This document shows positions 23,533 to 35,979 of a stretch of DNA of 64,000 bases, piece after piece. The notes beneath the pieces were generated by a model, which ran no database searches, was not told where the DNA came from, and saw only the letters and a program-made list of their open reading frames with translations. This DNA comes from Takashimella koratensis (lineage: Eukaryota > Basidiomycota > Tremellomycetes > Trichosporonales > Tetragoniomycetaceae): assembly GCA_003116875.1 (NCBI GenBank), contig BCKT01000007.1, positions 546,365 to 610,364 on the forward strand. The letters run 5' to 3'. Each line of letters starts with the position of its first letter. The first letter of the stretch is position 1. The position numbers and the translations under genes were made by a program.

Positions 23533-25337
23533 TCATTTGAGCGCTGTTGATTTATCCAAAAACATCTCTACTGGACGCCTGTCTATCCAGTAGCTGGCCC
23601 AGTCAACAAATGTCCACAAAAGGCCATGAGTAAGCATAGAGCGAATCATAGACACCCCGAGGCTTTGGCCGTCAGCATTCCTCTTCGAAGTCTGGACCCA
23701 CCCTCGATACAATCGAGCAACTCCCGTGAAAAACGGTTTAGGATTGTTCTTATCAGTTCCTCGAACCAGTCGCAGTAGCTGGACCATAGGAGTACGAGGC
23801 TCGAGACCGGATAATGCGCGCTGTTGTGCTTTCGTCTTTCGCAGGAGTCAGCAAACGCAGATCAAATTTTTCGACACAACATGGACGTCCGGCTCACTTT
23901 GATGGCCTGCAATAGTCAGCGAGAACTTCGATTGGGGTACTCACATCTACCGGATAAATAAGAGCCCAGCTGGTTACTCCTGCTAGAGAACCACACACAA
24001 ATGGGACCAGGGACGTGGGGAGCCAATATCTCGCCCATTCAGGCAGATCACCTTGAACGTATCCCTGACCGTCTCGAGTTTCGCTTCCACCACCAACGGC
24101 CTTTTTCCTCCCTAGCCAGTGCCGCATGACGTCGTACTCTGCAAAGTAAAGAGCTGTTCCCATCGTATCGCGGATAAAGTGAAGCCGGAAACCTGTCCAC
24201 AAACCCATGGGGCCAGATGCTTTAACAATCATCCTCACGGCCTGAATCGTTGTGGGTGGTGTAAATGGTGGGGGGCGAGCAGTGGCTACAGTCGTAGGCA
24301 GAGTTCCTGGAGGTGGGGCAATCGATGAACCGGCAGGGTGTTGAGAGAGAGATATGTTGGGAGGGGGCAGTCGAGAAGTATTCGATTCGGCAGGCGGGAA
24401 AGCTTGTGGATGTGAATCTCGGTAGATTTGATATTCAAGTTGGCGACGAACCTGAGACATCAGCACTGATCAGGTCCACGAGGACTACTCACTTTTACCA
24501 ATTCAAATGGAGCACTGCCCAGGCAGACGGCTCCACCGCTAACCGCTCCAGCGAGAAGACTAGTGACAGCAACATCCCGAGCATTGTCGCCTGCGAACCA
24601 TCCCAATTTCAAGTTGACCCATCTGGAGTCGGATTTAGTATGCTGCGCGGCTTGACCTTCGGGAGCTTCACGTGAAGAGTTCAGGATACGCTTTGTAGAC
24701 GAGTAAATGGTGAAGGATATCGTCCGCACGATGGAGATTGTGAAAAGAGGCAAACTGTTTCGGCTTATTAGTAGATGCGCGATCATTGAATCTTACGGAA
24801 AACCTCGCCATAGCCTGAAGGTCAGCAGGATATTCAGTGTCTCGCTCGTTGGACTTACCCTCCTATACCTTCCTCCTTGATCACTTCAGCGGCAAGCCGT
24901 GGTATCGAAATGCTTTCACGGGAGCTTTGTAGCCGTGATTTGAGGGAGTCAAGCTATTGACGATCAGCAACAACGATGCAAACCGCTGACATTGTTGAAG
25001 TAAGACCTACTGGGAAGCCAGCAAACGTGGAAATGAGAGATGCAGTGGTAGCGGAGACGACCTAACTTGCAGTCAATACGAGTTACAAGAACAATGCGAG
25101 AACTCAAAAGATTCGCGTACGGTTTTATGGTCTTTGAGATGTCAATATCAGCTTTTCGTCGATATCACCTTGAAACAAGCAACGTACAAAGTAGCCAGTC
25201 GTCTATCGCAATTGCGGGACGGGTCCATGGCCCGCTCAAAGAGGGCGGAGGGCTGTCGATGATGTCGAGAAAGGTGAGCAAATGTCTCTCTAGGAGGAAG
25301 GGTGACAAGTAAAGACTACGTACCCCGTCGCCGCCAT
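23533..25337 (-). CDS. Mitochondrial carrier (SLC25) family protein
   Basis: Ten exons: 25324-25337, 25188-25252, 25121-25131, 25011-25061, 24859-24953, 24797-24814, 24493-24754, 23945-24451, 23898-23906, 23533-23835 (444 aa). Carrier signatures appear three times: FPLDSLKSRLQ in repeat 1, SAPFELVKVRRQ in repeat 2 and IYPVDAIKTKAQQ in repeat 3. Repeat 2 is followed by a Pro-rich insertion of about 50 residues. It should span the inner mitochondrial membrane six times; the substrate cannot be read from the sequence. Exons of 11 nt (YHKT) and 9 nt (AIK) are needed to keep the carrier motifs in frame, which is strong support for them. Confidence 0.85.
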
Positions 25338-25821
25338 ATGCCTAGCTTTTCAACTGATTCGTGTGCTAGGAAAGATACACGAGAGATATGCGTGAACGGC
25401 CAGAAGGGTACACACTGCTTTAGGGAACGAAGGGGGGGAGCAGACGAGATGCGATGCCGTGGGAGAAGAGAAAAGTCGATCGTGCTTGCAGGTAACACGG
25501 AGAGCCAAATGGTGTCTTGTCGATTGGCGAGGTAGGAAAAGTTGATGTGCACTGCACTGTGGCAGTGGCTATCAGGCGGCAAGAAGTGAGAGTTGTTGCA
25601 GTGGAGTGGGCCGGTGGTAGAGTGGATGAATGGGTGGTGGTGGTGGGGGTGGTGGTGGTGGTGTTGAAGACGAGGGGAAGAATGGTGACGACTGGGACGT
25701 GACATGTGGCATAAGCAGCGGTCGGAATTAGGGTATATCCGCGGCGTCCAGGTCCGGCGGTAAGTAACCCTCGTTTGGTTCTCCTCCCCTCTCCCCCCTC
25801 TCCCCTCCCCTCCACCGTCAC
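25338..25821. promoter_or_regulatory. Bidirectional promoter (carrier / unknown protein) with GGT-rich tract
   Basis: 484 bp between divergent starts. A (GGT)n-like purine/GT tract lies at about 25636-25662, and a CCCCTCTCC tract just precedes the 25822 start. Long frames on the minus strand here are low-complexity His/Pro artefacts. Confidence 0.5.
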
Positions 25822-26950
25822 ATGTCGCTGCCCCTCGCACAGCCGTATCGTCCTCACCAGCACCTCGCATCCCTATGGGGTCTTGCATCCTCATCCGCCT
25901 TGCGCAAGGCGCCGACAGTCCTCAAGACAAATACTCACGATCCCTGGGGTACGTCCTGCAGCACGCAGTGCTCCTCGTTCTGTCTTCGCTCCAAGAGCTC
26001 GCGCTGATCGGAACTCCTCCCGACAGTTCGCATGCGCAATAGTCCAAGGCGCCAATGCGTCGTCACTCGCCAAATTCTACCCTGCGGTATGAGTCTTACT
26101 CATGTTCTGCTTTGTATCTAACCTTTACTGTCGCACAACTGATGGCAAGCAGATTTCATGATTCGGCTTCGCCCCGTCGCCGTCTCCACAAGCGCATCAA
26201 CCTCGACCTTTCTCGTTCCGGACGGCGTGCTACACCCACAATGGCAAACTCAACATCTGTACAGAGGTGTATGGATTGCTTGCCATCCGGACGTAATATC
26301 CAACCTAGAATCTAGACTTGGTAAGGCAATGTGACGACCGAGCTGAGCTCCATTGCTGATCCTGATCTTTAGGCAACATCGCTCAAATCCTGAGGTGCGG
26401 CCAGCTCAGAACATACCCACGACTCCAGGAACATCTCTATTCGCAGCTACAGCAACGGGCTGTCCAGGAAGCAGAGATCTTGACCGCCAGAGCCGCATCA
26501 ACTATCGCCTCTCCCGCAGTCCGACAAGAATCCGGGCATCGTCCTACTCTTTCTCGCATAGACAGCGTTTCACCGTCTCGATCTGATCCAGTACCCCAGG
26601 ATATCATAGCTTATATCGATCTACAAGGATCGACGACTTCACGTTTTATGGAACAGGGCGATCGGCTCATCCCTGTTCATTGTGTCAGCCAATTATTTCA
26701 TCATGACCACATCGGACGTATCAGATCTTCTTTTGCACAACTACTGGCGATTGAGGATCGAGATGTCTTCACACGATCCACGATTGACTCAGGTGTAGGG
26801 CTAGACGACATCCCAACACTCTTAGCATTGCACAGCTACCCATCAAACGGGCTGTCGCAACCATGGCCCGGTCACGTAGGAACATACTTGGCTAAGTGGC
26901 TGCTCAAATTGCAGTTGTGGAGTGGACGAGGTTGGAGCACTACAAGCTAG
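25822..26950 (+). CDS. Conserved-looking protein of unknown function
   Basis: Four exons: 25822-25948, 26027-26086, 26153-26320, 26373-26950 (310 aa). I do not recognise the family. The first about 60 residues are basic and Ser/Leu-rich with almost no acids (RKAPTVLKTN, RMRNSPRRQ), compatible with a mitochondrial presequence. Then comes a compact-looking part (PCDFMIRLRPVAV, VLHPQWQTQHLYRG, DVISNLESR), a long helix, a Ser/Pro/Arg linker, and a C-terminal domain containing GVGLDDIPTLLALHSYP and WPGHVGTYLAKWLLKLQLW. All splice phases agree. A role cannot be assigned; mitochondrial localisation is inference from composition and from the neighbouring carrier gene. Confidence 0.7.
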
Positions 26951-27210
26951 GATTCGTCCTTATTCAGATGTTTGCATATGTTGTATACATTGGGACCCTC
27001 AGAATCAGCTATAAGCTGTTCATTGAAATTGCATGTACATTGGGAGTCTTTAGAAAGATAGAGAGACATAATAATGAATGAGACGCTCGGATCGGGTTGC
27101 GCGCAATCGCGGTTTTGCTTGCAGCTTGTCTTTACACGGTAGCGTAAGGATTGCCTGAGGAAGACAATCATGATCAGTTGTCTTCTCTATATCTTTCGCT
27201 GATAGTCTAG

Positions 27211-30200
27211 CTACTCACAAGCGTAAACGACAAGGACTGGAGGACTTTTTGTCAAATCAGCGGAGACGATCACAGGAATCGTCATCAACTCGCGGATGTC
27301 TTGAATAGATCGTCCGGCCCGGTCCTTGCGTAAACCATCAAACACAGGCGTGCTGCGAGTCGCCGACTTGGCGTACTGCGACGAGGTGAATCTTCCGCGA
27401 TCTTCGTCGAGAAGCGCTTCGGCTTCTGCTGATTGACTATTGGATTGACCAGAGGCGTGGCTTTCACTCAATCGCTTGATCCTTGCCGCATGATCGTCCT
27501 CCGAACTTTCAGCCACAAAGGCAAGGACGTCTTTGGTTGTCCAGTACAGCCTAGACATTAATTTCGCTTGGGAGGTGGTACTTACGACAACGTGAAAGCT
27601 TGCTCATCAAAGACCAAATTGTCCAGAGGCATCTTGTCGGTATGTACGCGCTTCTCGATACCGAATTCGGGCTGTTGTCGAACGTTAACCTCGGTTCTGT
27701 ACGTAGACTCACGATGACAACATCAAACGCTTGGTCCAAAACAGCAGTCACCCGGGCTTGTCGGACGACCAGGCCGTATCGTTCGGTGAGGTCGTGGATG
27801 AGCAAGCACAGGTATAGATGAGTGGATTGGTCGCTTGCCAGCTTTGCGCAGTCTATCCCAACGTCAGTAACTTGAATAGGGCCGACCGATCTAAGTGTCG
27901 CTCACGTCGCTTGAGGTTGCATTGCTGGGCGCATTTGGCAATTTGCTCTCGATCCATGTGGAACTTCACGTCACCAGACGAAGCTGAAAATTAGCAAGAG
28001 CAAAACGACGTCACTCACGATTGGAGAGGCAGGCATCCAACATGCGGTGAACCAGAACATCGGCCTGTATTGTCAGATTTGCAGTTCTTCACTACTCAAT
28101 ACGTACATATCTTCGGATTGGTGACTGAATTTGATGAGCATATGCGATCCCATATTATCAGTCACTTACGGTGAAGTGCGTGTATAGAGGAAGGTTGAGC
28201 GCCCAGTGCGAATATTTGGCAATGTCAAGCACGCCAGCGCAGAAATAGCGAGCCCTGGTTGTCAGCTTTCAACGAAATCAAAACTCACTGTTGCATGGAT
28301 TTCCTTGACAACAGTTGCAGACATAAGAGGTGGTCTTGGTCTTGAATCGCGGCGAAGGATTTTTGCAATGCCCCGGCATCGTTGACGTCCATTTTGTAAC
28401 CAAGACGGCCTGCGCGTTGGATGAACCCGTCCTGAAATGTCAGAAGGCATAAATCGGATAACAACCTACTTTTCGACGCTCCAGAGGAGCTTCGTGTCGT
28501 CGCAAGAGGGCTTGTTCAGGAAGTCCATTGGCAATGATAGCAGCAGCCGATGTGTTCGTAAGAAGCATGAACTTCACCGTCAGCTTAGTAAACATGATCT
28601 CCCTACCTCTTCCACCAAAGCTTTCGCCTGATGATCCTTTCTTTGAGTGACAACACTATCAACGGGTCGACCTTTGTTGTCCAACACAATAGAGACTTTC
28701 ATTTTGTTGGACAGCATAGCCCCTGCTTCGATTCGTTTCTGGCGAAGCTTTGAGGCCAGAGACTGGGGGGCTCAGTTCACGCCTTGTTGATATTCTTACC
28801 TGAAGAGACATGAGTGCCGCCTGAACGTCCTGAAGATCTTGAGTCACGGTGGTGTTCTCGAGTGACCAAGGTTTCCCGGTGATGACAGACTCGGCGTCGT
28901 CGTAAGACAATCGTGCTCGTGACCTGTCGCATCAGTAAAAGCCCCAATGTGCCTTGCATACCTTATAACAGACTTCGAGAATAAGCTGTTCAAGATGACA
29001 GCGTCATTGTCGAAAGTGAATGAGGCGGAGAAGGTTAGGCGATCCTCCCCAGGGACGAGGCTACAGGCTTCTTCGCTCAGCTGTGTTGGTAGCATCGGCA
29101 CGCTCCTTTGGACCATGTAAACCGAAGTCGCTCGCTTTCTCGCGTCACGGTCAATAGCCGTGTTCGGTTTGACTGATTGTAAGCGTTGAGTGACTGCTCT
29201 AAACATACCGAAATGAGACACATCGGCAATGTGGACGCCGACCGTCAACGTGCCATCGGGATTTGTTTTGATTGAAAGGGCGTCATCGAGGTCACGAGCA
29301 TTCACGGGGTCGATTGTGAACGCGCACTCATTGCGAAGGTCCATTCGCGATTCCAAATCGCGGTCAGAAATACTGCATTTAGCGCTGTTGTCTTCCAGGA
29401 ACTCACCCGCTGGCTGAAGGTGCCAAGCCCTTGAGAGTTGCTTCCGAAAATTCTTCGGATGGGAAATTACAGTCCTTCAAGATTGCACTAGTCTCGACCT
29501 CTGGATTTCCAATCACGCCGAGCTCCTCCACTAGAGTCCCAAATGGATGTAACGAGGTTCTGATATCTGTCAGTGGATGAAGGATTTTCAAGCATGACTT
29601 ACATCGGCCATCGTTTGATCGTTGCGACAAACAGTTTGTTGGCATGAGCCTCTGCGTTGTCCAAAAAGTCTGCTGGGGCCTGTTCGGTGGGAATCGCAAT
29701 GAGAGGAACTCTCTTATCCGTAGGCTTGAACCACACGATTTTCGGTTTCGCATCCGATTCGTCTTTGCGATTCTTGTCCGTATCGCGGTCTCGTCGCTCA
29801 GCTTCTTGCTTCTCTTTTGTCGCTGCTGAGGATGGTCGAAGGACGCCAAGCTGGCCAGAAAAGAGTTGGCCTGGCATTCTCTCGACGACGGCGACGACGT
29901 GGCCAGCGTATGTCGGTTTTGTTTCGTCATTGACCTCTTCATCCTCGAATAAGGTGAGGCCTTGTCCTTCGACTTCGACATCGTCTTTCTTCTTCTCGAG
30001 CTTTTTCGACGGTTTGATGTCATAAGCGATAGCGTCCTCCTTCTTTCGCTTCTTCTCCTCCTTGTCTTTCTTCGTTCCCCAAACTTCATCCACATCCAAC
30101 AACTCAACGGCCACAACATCTCCTTCCAGAGCGCGGTTGCGGTCCTTCGATCCACAGATGTAAATGTCCGCGTCGAGCACATCCGTAGAAACATACGCGT

Positions 30201-32544
30201 CGGATCGGTTCTTTTTGTTGACACGAAGAATTCCGACAACAAGTTTCCCAGCGTTGAGCAAAGGAGGCAATGACGCTTGTGGGAGGTACGGGGCGAAGAG
30301 AGATTTCCGCTGTGGACCCTGCGTGTTTTGCTGGAGCTGCATCTGGAAGGCTTGCTGCTGTTGCCATATCGAGGATTGAGCAGTCGGGTTCTGCAGAGCG
30401 CTTGCCGCCAAAATGTTCGGGAGCATGTTCGGAAAGCTGAACGAGGCCATCTTCGAGTGGCCACCACCAGCGGCTGCTCGGAATTGCGAAAGGGAAGCCA
30501 ACTGGGCTTGGGCCGCGGCGAGATCGGTAGTCAAACTGTTGGACGCTCCAAGACGCCATGATCCCGACTCGGCTCCGGATCGACTGTTGGATCGATGGTG
30601 TCCCAGTCCGTTTGCCTGGAAGTCGTCGGAAGATTCAACAATTGCAGAGCCGAAACCTGCTCCGGACCCAGCGCTTTTGTTGAACACATTCACACTGTGC
30701 CTTCGGGAATGGCTCGAGGGCGTGGGAACAGGGACGTCATCGACGGCGCGCCCATGGTCTTCGTCATCAACGGGGCTGAGCGGATTGTTGGAAAAGTCAC
30801 CGAGGCCGGCCGACGGAATGCTGGATTGGACACGGCGATGGCGGGCAATGGCCTGCGCAGTGGTTGGTCGATGAAGGGCGCCCAGTTGATCGAGGCCGCT
30901 ATTGGGCTGCTGTGATCTCTCTTCCTGCATAAGCGCCTTTTGTTCGGCTTGAAGCGCCTCGATACGTTTCTGAAGCTCCAGCTGCATGTCAGCATGATCC
31001 TCTCTAAGTAGACTTGCCTGCTTCTCCATAGCTGGAGTCATCTCACTTCCGGAGCGTTTGTGAGCTCGAGCGGCGAGTCCTGCAAGTCCAGTAGCAGCAG
31101 CTCCCCCAATTCCCTCGCTACGGTTGACAATAACTTCCTGTCTCGGTTGTCGATTGTCGCTCTCGCTCTCGCGTCTCGTCCCGAATTTGAACGACGGCGC
31201 TAGCTGGGGACGACCGGTGGGACCGAGTGATGCAGCATCCATTTCTGGAGAATCCTCCTCGAAAACGGGTGTCGCATCCAACAGGGAACCAGACCCTTGC
31301 TGCAATTGGGCTTGTTGCTGTTGTTGAAGGTCCAGATAGCGTTGAATTCCCGCGAGCTGAAGGGCTTGTTGGTGCTGGTGCTGATGCTGTTGCTGGTGCT
31401 GTTGCTGTTGCTGTTGCTGAGCTTGCTGCTGCAAAGCAACTCGTTGAGCAGCGAGAGCCTGGAATCGTGGGGCGATGAGATTACCGAGCTGATCTCTAGC
31501 AGGAGGAGCCGGGAGCTGTTGGGCTGCTAGCTGCGCCTGGAGCAGCTGTAGCTGCAGTTGCTGGGCAGCCAAGTATTGCTGTTGTTGTTGTTGTTGGAGA
31601 TATTGGGCGTCGGGTAAATGATTGAACGAAAGAGCTGCCAGTTCTTCGGCTGTCGCTTCGGGAAGGAGAGGCATCGCACCAGGGTACGATACACCTGAGT
31701 ACGAGGAAATGGGCGCCGGTGTATTGTTGCCGGCGACGTTGAAGTAGGGATTCGCTTGAGAGGCGGACAATCTTCGAGGTGCATTAGTCGCCGCAGAGGA
31801 ACCAGCCGTGAAGGAAGGTGCGGGTACCGTGGTTTGCTTGGGCGAGACAGAAGGGAATGACGGGGTAAACGAAGGCGCGTCTGCCTTCAACTTCTTCGCG
31901 TTCATTGCCGAGTCTGTGGGGCTTTTGGCCGTGGGCGAGATTGGATTGGTAGAAGATTCGGTGGTGGCGCTTGGCGGGTTGGTGTTGTGACCCTTAGATT
32001 CGCGGGACGACGAAGTCGATTTACTCGTAGGAGGGGGGGCGGTCGTAGTCGTAGTGCCGGGCATCGATTTCAGATCGGAGATCATCTTTTGAAGACTGGA
32101 CAAAGCATCACCACCATGTGTCTCCTGATGCTTCTTGGTCGCGGCATTGACCGCGGCCTCCATGGCGGTGAGGGGAGTATGGGCTGTTGTATGAAGCGAT
32201 CGCGGTGTCGGCGCTGACTGTGAGGTCGACGCTGGTACGTTGGTGTCAATCGATATCGAAGCTGGACGAGCTTGAGTCATTGACGGATCGCGCCCATGAG
32301 TTGGCTTCTTGCCATTCTTATTTCTGCGACTCGTGTCGTCGCCCGCCTTAGACCGGTTTCCGCCATGTGACGAGTGTGAATTGGTCCGAGTGACGGACGG
32401 TGTACTGTGAGCCGAGTTACTGGTTCGACTGCGACGAGACGAGTTGCTCCTGCTGGAAGCCGCGGACGATGGCCGAGATGTCGGAGGTGGTGGTGCCAAG
32501 GTAGACGGCGAAGGGTTTGGAGATGAAGTCAAGATGTCGGCCAT
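27211..32544 (-). CDS. SSD1: Ssd1/Dis3L2-type RNase II family RNA-binding protein
   Basis: Fifteen exons: 29603-32544, 29407-29559, 29209-29372, 28962-29172, 28800-28923, 28607-28762, 28470-28571, 28289-28431, 28170-28254, 28107-28124, 28019-28064, 27906-27983, 27713-27852, 27586-27671, 27211-27550 (1595 aa). The long disordered N-terminus has Ser/Thr-rich and poly-Gln tracts (plus-strand nt about 31300-31600). Cold-shock-type domains start near residue 745 ([20 protein letters not shown]). An RNB domain follows ([37 protein letters not shown]). Ssd1 proteins bind mRNAs for wall and growth proteins. The four RNB acidic residues are intact (about D1053, D1059, D1061, D1062). The ATG at 32544 is chosen because the frame extends upstream only to a TTG. 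Confidence 0.95.
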
Positions 32545-33680
32545 CTTGTTCAAGTGTTCGAAACCGATGAAGAACGGTCTCAACTACGGGTTGAACGATG
32601 TTAGAGAGGTGTGAAGGAGATGAACGCGAGACCACACAGATCACGCGTTCGGGGATCCGTGAGGGGACGACAACGGAGGGAGGGGCGAGATAGGAGTTGT
32701 TGGGTCTTTGACGAACAGTCGGGAGAAGATGTTTTTGTCCTCTGTAAGTTGGGTGTCAGTCTCGAGTTGGGTTGAAAGATAAGCTGAAGATCAGTCTCGA
32801 GTAAGAGTGCTTACCAGAGGTTGATTTTTGTTTGGTTTAATTGATGAGCTTGTATCGTTCGCGGACGATCTCAAGAGACGAGCCAGTCACGAGAAAATGC
32901 GGCAAGCGAAAGGATAGGAGAGGAGGATAGGAGGAGTCAGGAGAAAGAGAAAGAAAGAGGAAGAGGAAGACCAGTAGCCCTGGGGAGGAGATTGTTGCGA
33001 GTTGAAGGGGATGGCGATTGAGAAGAGACGGGAAGGAGAGGAAGAGGGATAGGATAGAGCGAGTGTGAGAGAGGGAGAGTGTGGGTAAGAAAGAAGGAGA
33101 CAAGTGAGTGATGAGTGATATGGAGGTGACAGTGCTGTTGGGGGAGGGTACGATGCGATGCAAGAGATAAGGTGGTGGTGGTGGTGGTGATGGTGATGGT
33201 GGTGGAGGAGGCGATGGTAACGACGAGACAATGTGGCCACTGGCTGTACGCGCACGGGTCCCCCTAGCCAGTAGCCAGAATCACCGACGCGGTGGGCCTG
33301 GCCGATGCCCCACAGTATGACACGGTGGCACTGACGCCATGGGCAGGTCACGTGGACTCACGCGCCTGCCCTCCATCTCCCATGCCTATCTCACGCGCCT
33401 ATCCCCACCCCAACCCCCGCCAAGGCTCCTTTGTCCGCATTCGGCCCCATCTTTCAGGCACCATCGCATCGCGATCTTCAAGTTTTTGGTTTTGTTTGGT
33501 CACGTTCATCCCTCACAACTCGTTCGATTCCCCTCTCTCCATCGCGTTTCATCCTCTACCTCAGCCTCATCGGCGCTCCTACCACCCTTCTCGCCACTGC
33601 GTATCCTTATCCCCTTCGACTGGCTCCATCCAGATCCCTCGATCCCTCTCACACTCCTTGCCAATCGACATCCACCCACT
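32545..33680. promoter_or_regulatory. Long divergent intergenic region (SSD1 / SPX-RING)
   Basis: 1.1 kb between divergent starts. On the SSD1 side it is purine-rich on the plus strand (GGAGGAG, AGAAAGAG, about 32880-33100), meaning a long CT-rich leader for SSD1. A (GGT)n/(GAT)n tract sits at about 33170-33215. Just upstream of the SSD1 ATG a CTAAC...CCGTAG signal (about 32581-32602) could mark a 5'-UTR intron. No supported coding sequence. Confidence 0.5.
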
Positions 33681-35979
33681 ATGAAGTTTGGCAAGGAGTT
33701 CCAGCAGATCCTCGACGATCCTAAATTCCCGGACGAATGGAGATCGTCTGCGATCGAATATCGTCAGGTAGGTAGACAAGATCAACTTTGATCCCATCGG
33801 GCTCTTGCTGACCCAACCCTTTTGCATATACCTACCCGACATAGCTCAAGAAATTGATCAAAGATGTCGTTGGAGAGCTATCCTCCATGGGTCTTTCACC
33901 CCACGTTTTACACAAGTTACTCATCACCGACCATCCACAACCCGACAGCTCTACAAATATGTCGCCTTCTCCTTTTGCCACCACGGCTCCTACTTCTACT
34001 ATCGAGGAAATGACAGCCGACGACGAGGTCTTCGAGTTTGAATTTGAAAGCGAAGAAGGCTCTCCGTCGACAGCCATCGTTCATCAAACTGTGCGTCATT
34101 CGCCAAAAGAAGTCTTCCTAGATCCGATAGCAGACTCGGCCGAAGTCGATTGTAGTGGTCCACCACCGATCTCATCGTCTCCGAACCCAGGCGGCTCGTT
34201 GTCTCATCATAAATTTCGCTTGCGATTGTTGTCCGAGTCATCGTCTCCGGCGTCTCCGTATCTGTCGTCGCCATCTTCGCCCCGTCCTATGGGCGTCACC
34301 GACATGTTGCAATCATCAGATATCGAATTAAATAGCCCTGACCCCGCAGATACTCATCGCCACGGTCGCAAGGTCGTGAAGAGAGTTTTCAATGAGGATG
34401 TCAGAGCAGAATACGTGCTGGCTAGTAAGTCCTCCCCACAGCTCGACTACTAACGGGCAGCCGATGCGGATCACGTAGTTCCGCAGATTCTTCTGCATGT
34501 TGCGCACCACTCCGCCATTCCTCCTTCAACTCCTCATTCTCCCCGATCCACGTCGTCCCTTGCCCAGTTAGAATCCAGTCGAGAGTCTACCGAAGACGAA
34601 GAGGAAGAATTTGTCTCTTATCCGCCCCCATCTATCAGCCCCACAGATCCTCGGACGCCCAAAGCACTTCGTCCACCTGGCATCGATGTTATTCCTCCAA
34701 GTCCCACTTTGGTGAAGATGAGAAACGTCCCGTCACCGATTTGGGCCATGACGTCAAATGGCGATACCACAGGAGCACTCAATGAACTCTCAATCGGCGA
34801 CTCTGCAGTGGATTCCGACGATGGACCAAACGACATTGAGGTTCCCGAAATCTCGGAGCCTTCCTCGCCAGGTCGTGACTTTATCATTCCGCTCCAGTCC
34901 GACTTGGCATTCTTCAACCTTTTAACGGCCGCGCTTACAACTCTCACCGACTTTCATCTTGCTCAACAGGTCGCTTTCCGAAAATCAGTTGCGAATCTTT
35001 GTGTTATGATCTCGAACTCGGTTCAGCCCGGATCGTCCGTTCAAACTTTGTCGACACCATTGACGCCGTCAACTCCCATCACTTCCCCCACTACTCGCAT
35101 TAGCCCCACGTCTCGTAAAGCATCACGAAAAGATTTGTACGCCTGGCGAGAAATTTTCGGCCTTTGGATAGAATCGCAGATCTTCGAGTCCAGCACTGAA
35201 AGGAACCGAGGGGAGCGGAGTATCGAAGAAGCGGAAGCTCGGCTTCAAGCTTTTGCAGACCAAGTCGTCAAACGCGGTCTTGGAGATCGACGGACAATGA
35301 AGGGCAAGCAGATTAAGAAGGCCTGGGAGGAATTTCTCAGGCTCAATGTGTTGTTGCTGGACCTGAAGCGCTTCCAGACTGCCAACGTTAACGCAGCGCG
35401 AAAGTACGTTGACGGTGTGATATATCTGCTGATGCCTCAAAAGGATTCTGAAAAAACACGACAAACAGACATCTCTGATCGCATCGACCAACTTTTCAGA
35501 ATTTGTCAGGACCACTTTGTCTCGGCATGTCAATAATGACGGCAACGTCAACACCTGGACCTTTTCTGAGACTTCGTTGCCACACATTTTACTGTCCAGT
35601 CTCACCGAAACATTGTTGCCGTAAGTACCAGGTTTTGGCTCGCGCTGAGGATCGGTACAGGATCTTGCCCAGTTTGGACGACTACGCATGTTTGATCTGC
35701 ACCTCTATTGCTTTCAAACCAATTCGCCTCAGCTGCAGTCACTTGTTTTGTGTACGATGCTTGGTGAAAATGCAGCGAGAGGGTAAGGAGAGTTGTCCGC
35801 TGTGTCGATCAAAGACCGTGCTCCTTGCCGACAAATCTTGTCTTGATCAAGAGATGATGTTGTTCATGAAGGAGTGGTTCCCGAAGGAGATCAAAGAGAA
35901 ACAAAAGGAGAACGAGGTGGAGAGTGCCAAAGAGACAGTCCAAGATGCTGGTCTTGATTCACGATGTGTCATCGCGTAA
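33681..35979 (+). CDS. SPX-domain RING-finger protein (probable E3 ubiquitin ligase)
   Basis: Five exons: 33681-33767, 33845-34424, 34461-35403, 35444-35620, 35661-35979 (701 aa). The SPX domain is split: MKFGKEFQQILDD and EYRQLKKLIKDV open it. After a long disordered Ser/Pro-rich and acidic insertion it resumes with LNVLLLDLKRFQTANVN and closes with KILKKHDKQT. The Tyr/Lys residues that bind inositol pyrophosphates in SPX domains are present. The C-terminal RING reads CLICTSIAF, then CSHLFCVRCL, then CPLCR. Together this predicts a ligase that responds to inositol pyrophosphate (phosphate status). The intron at 35404-35443 must be removed to recover the last SPX helix; without it the frame stops at 35536. 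Confidence 0.9.

Noticed and set aside
32545..32583. Extra 13 residues before the SSD1 ATG
   Set aside because: The extended frame would start with TTG, not ATG, and an acceptor-like CCGTAG lies just before it, so it is leader sequence.
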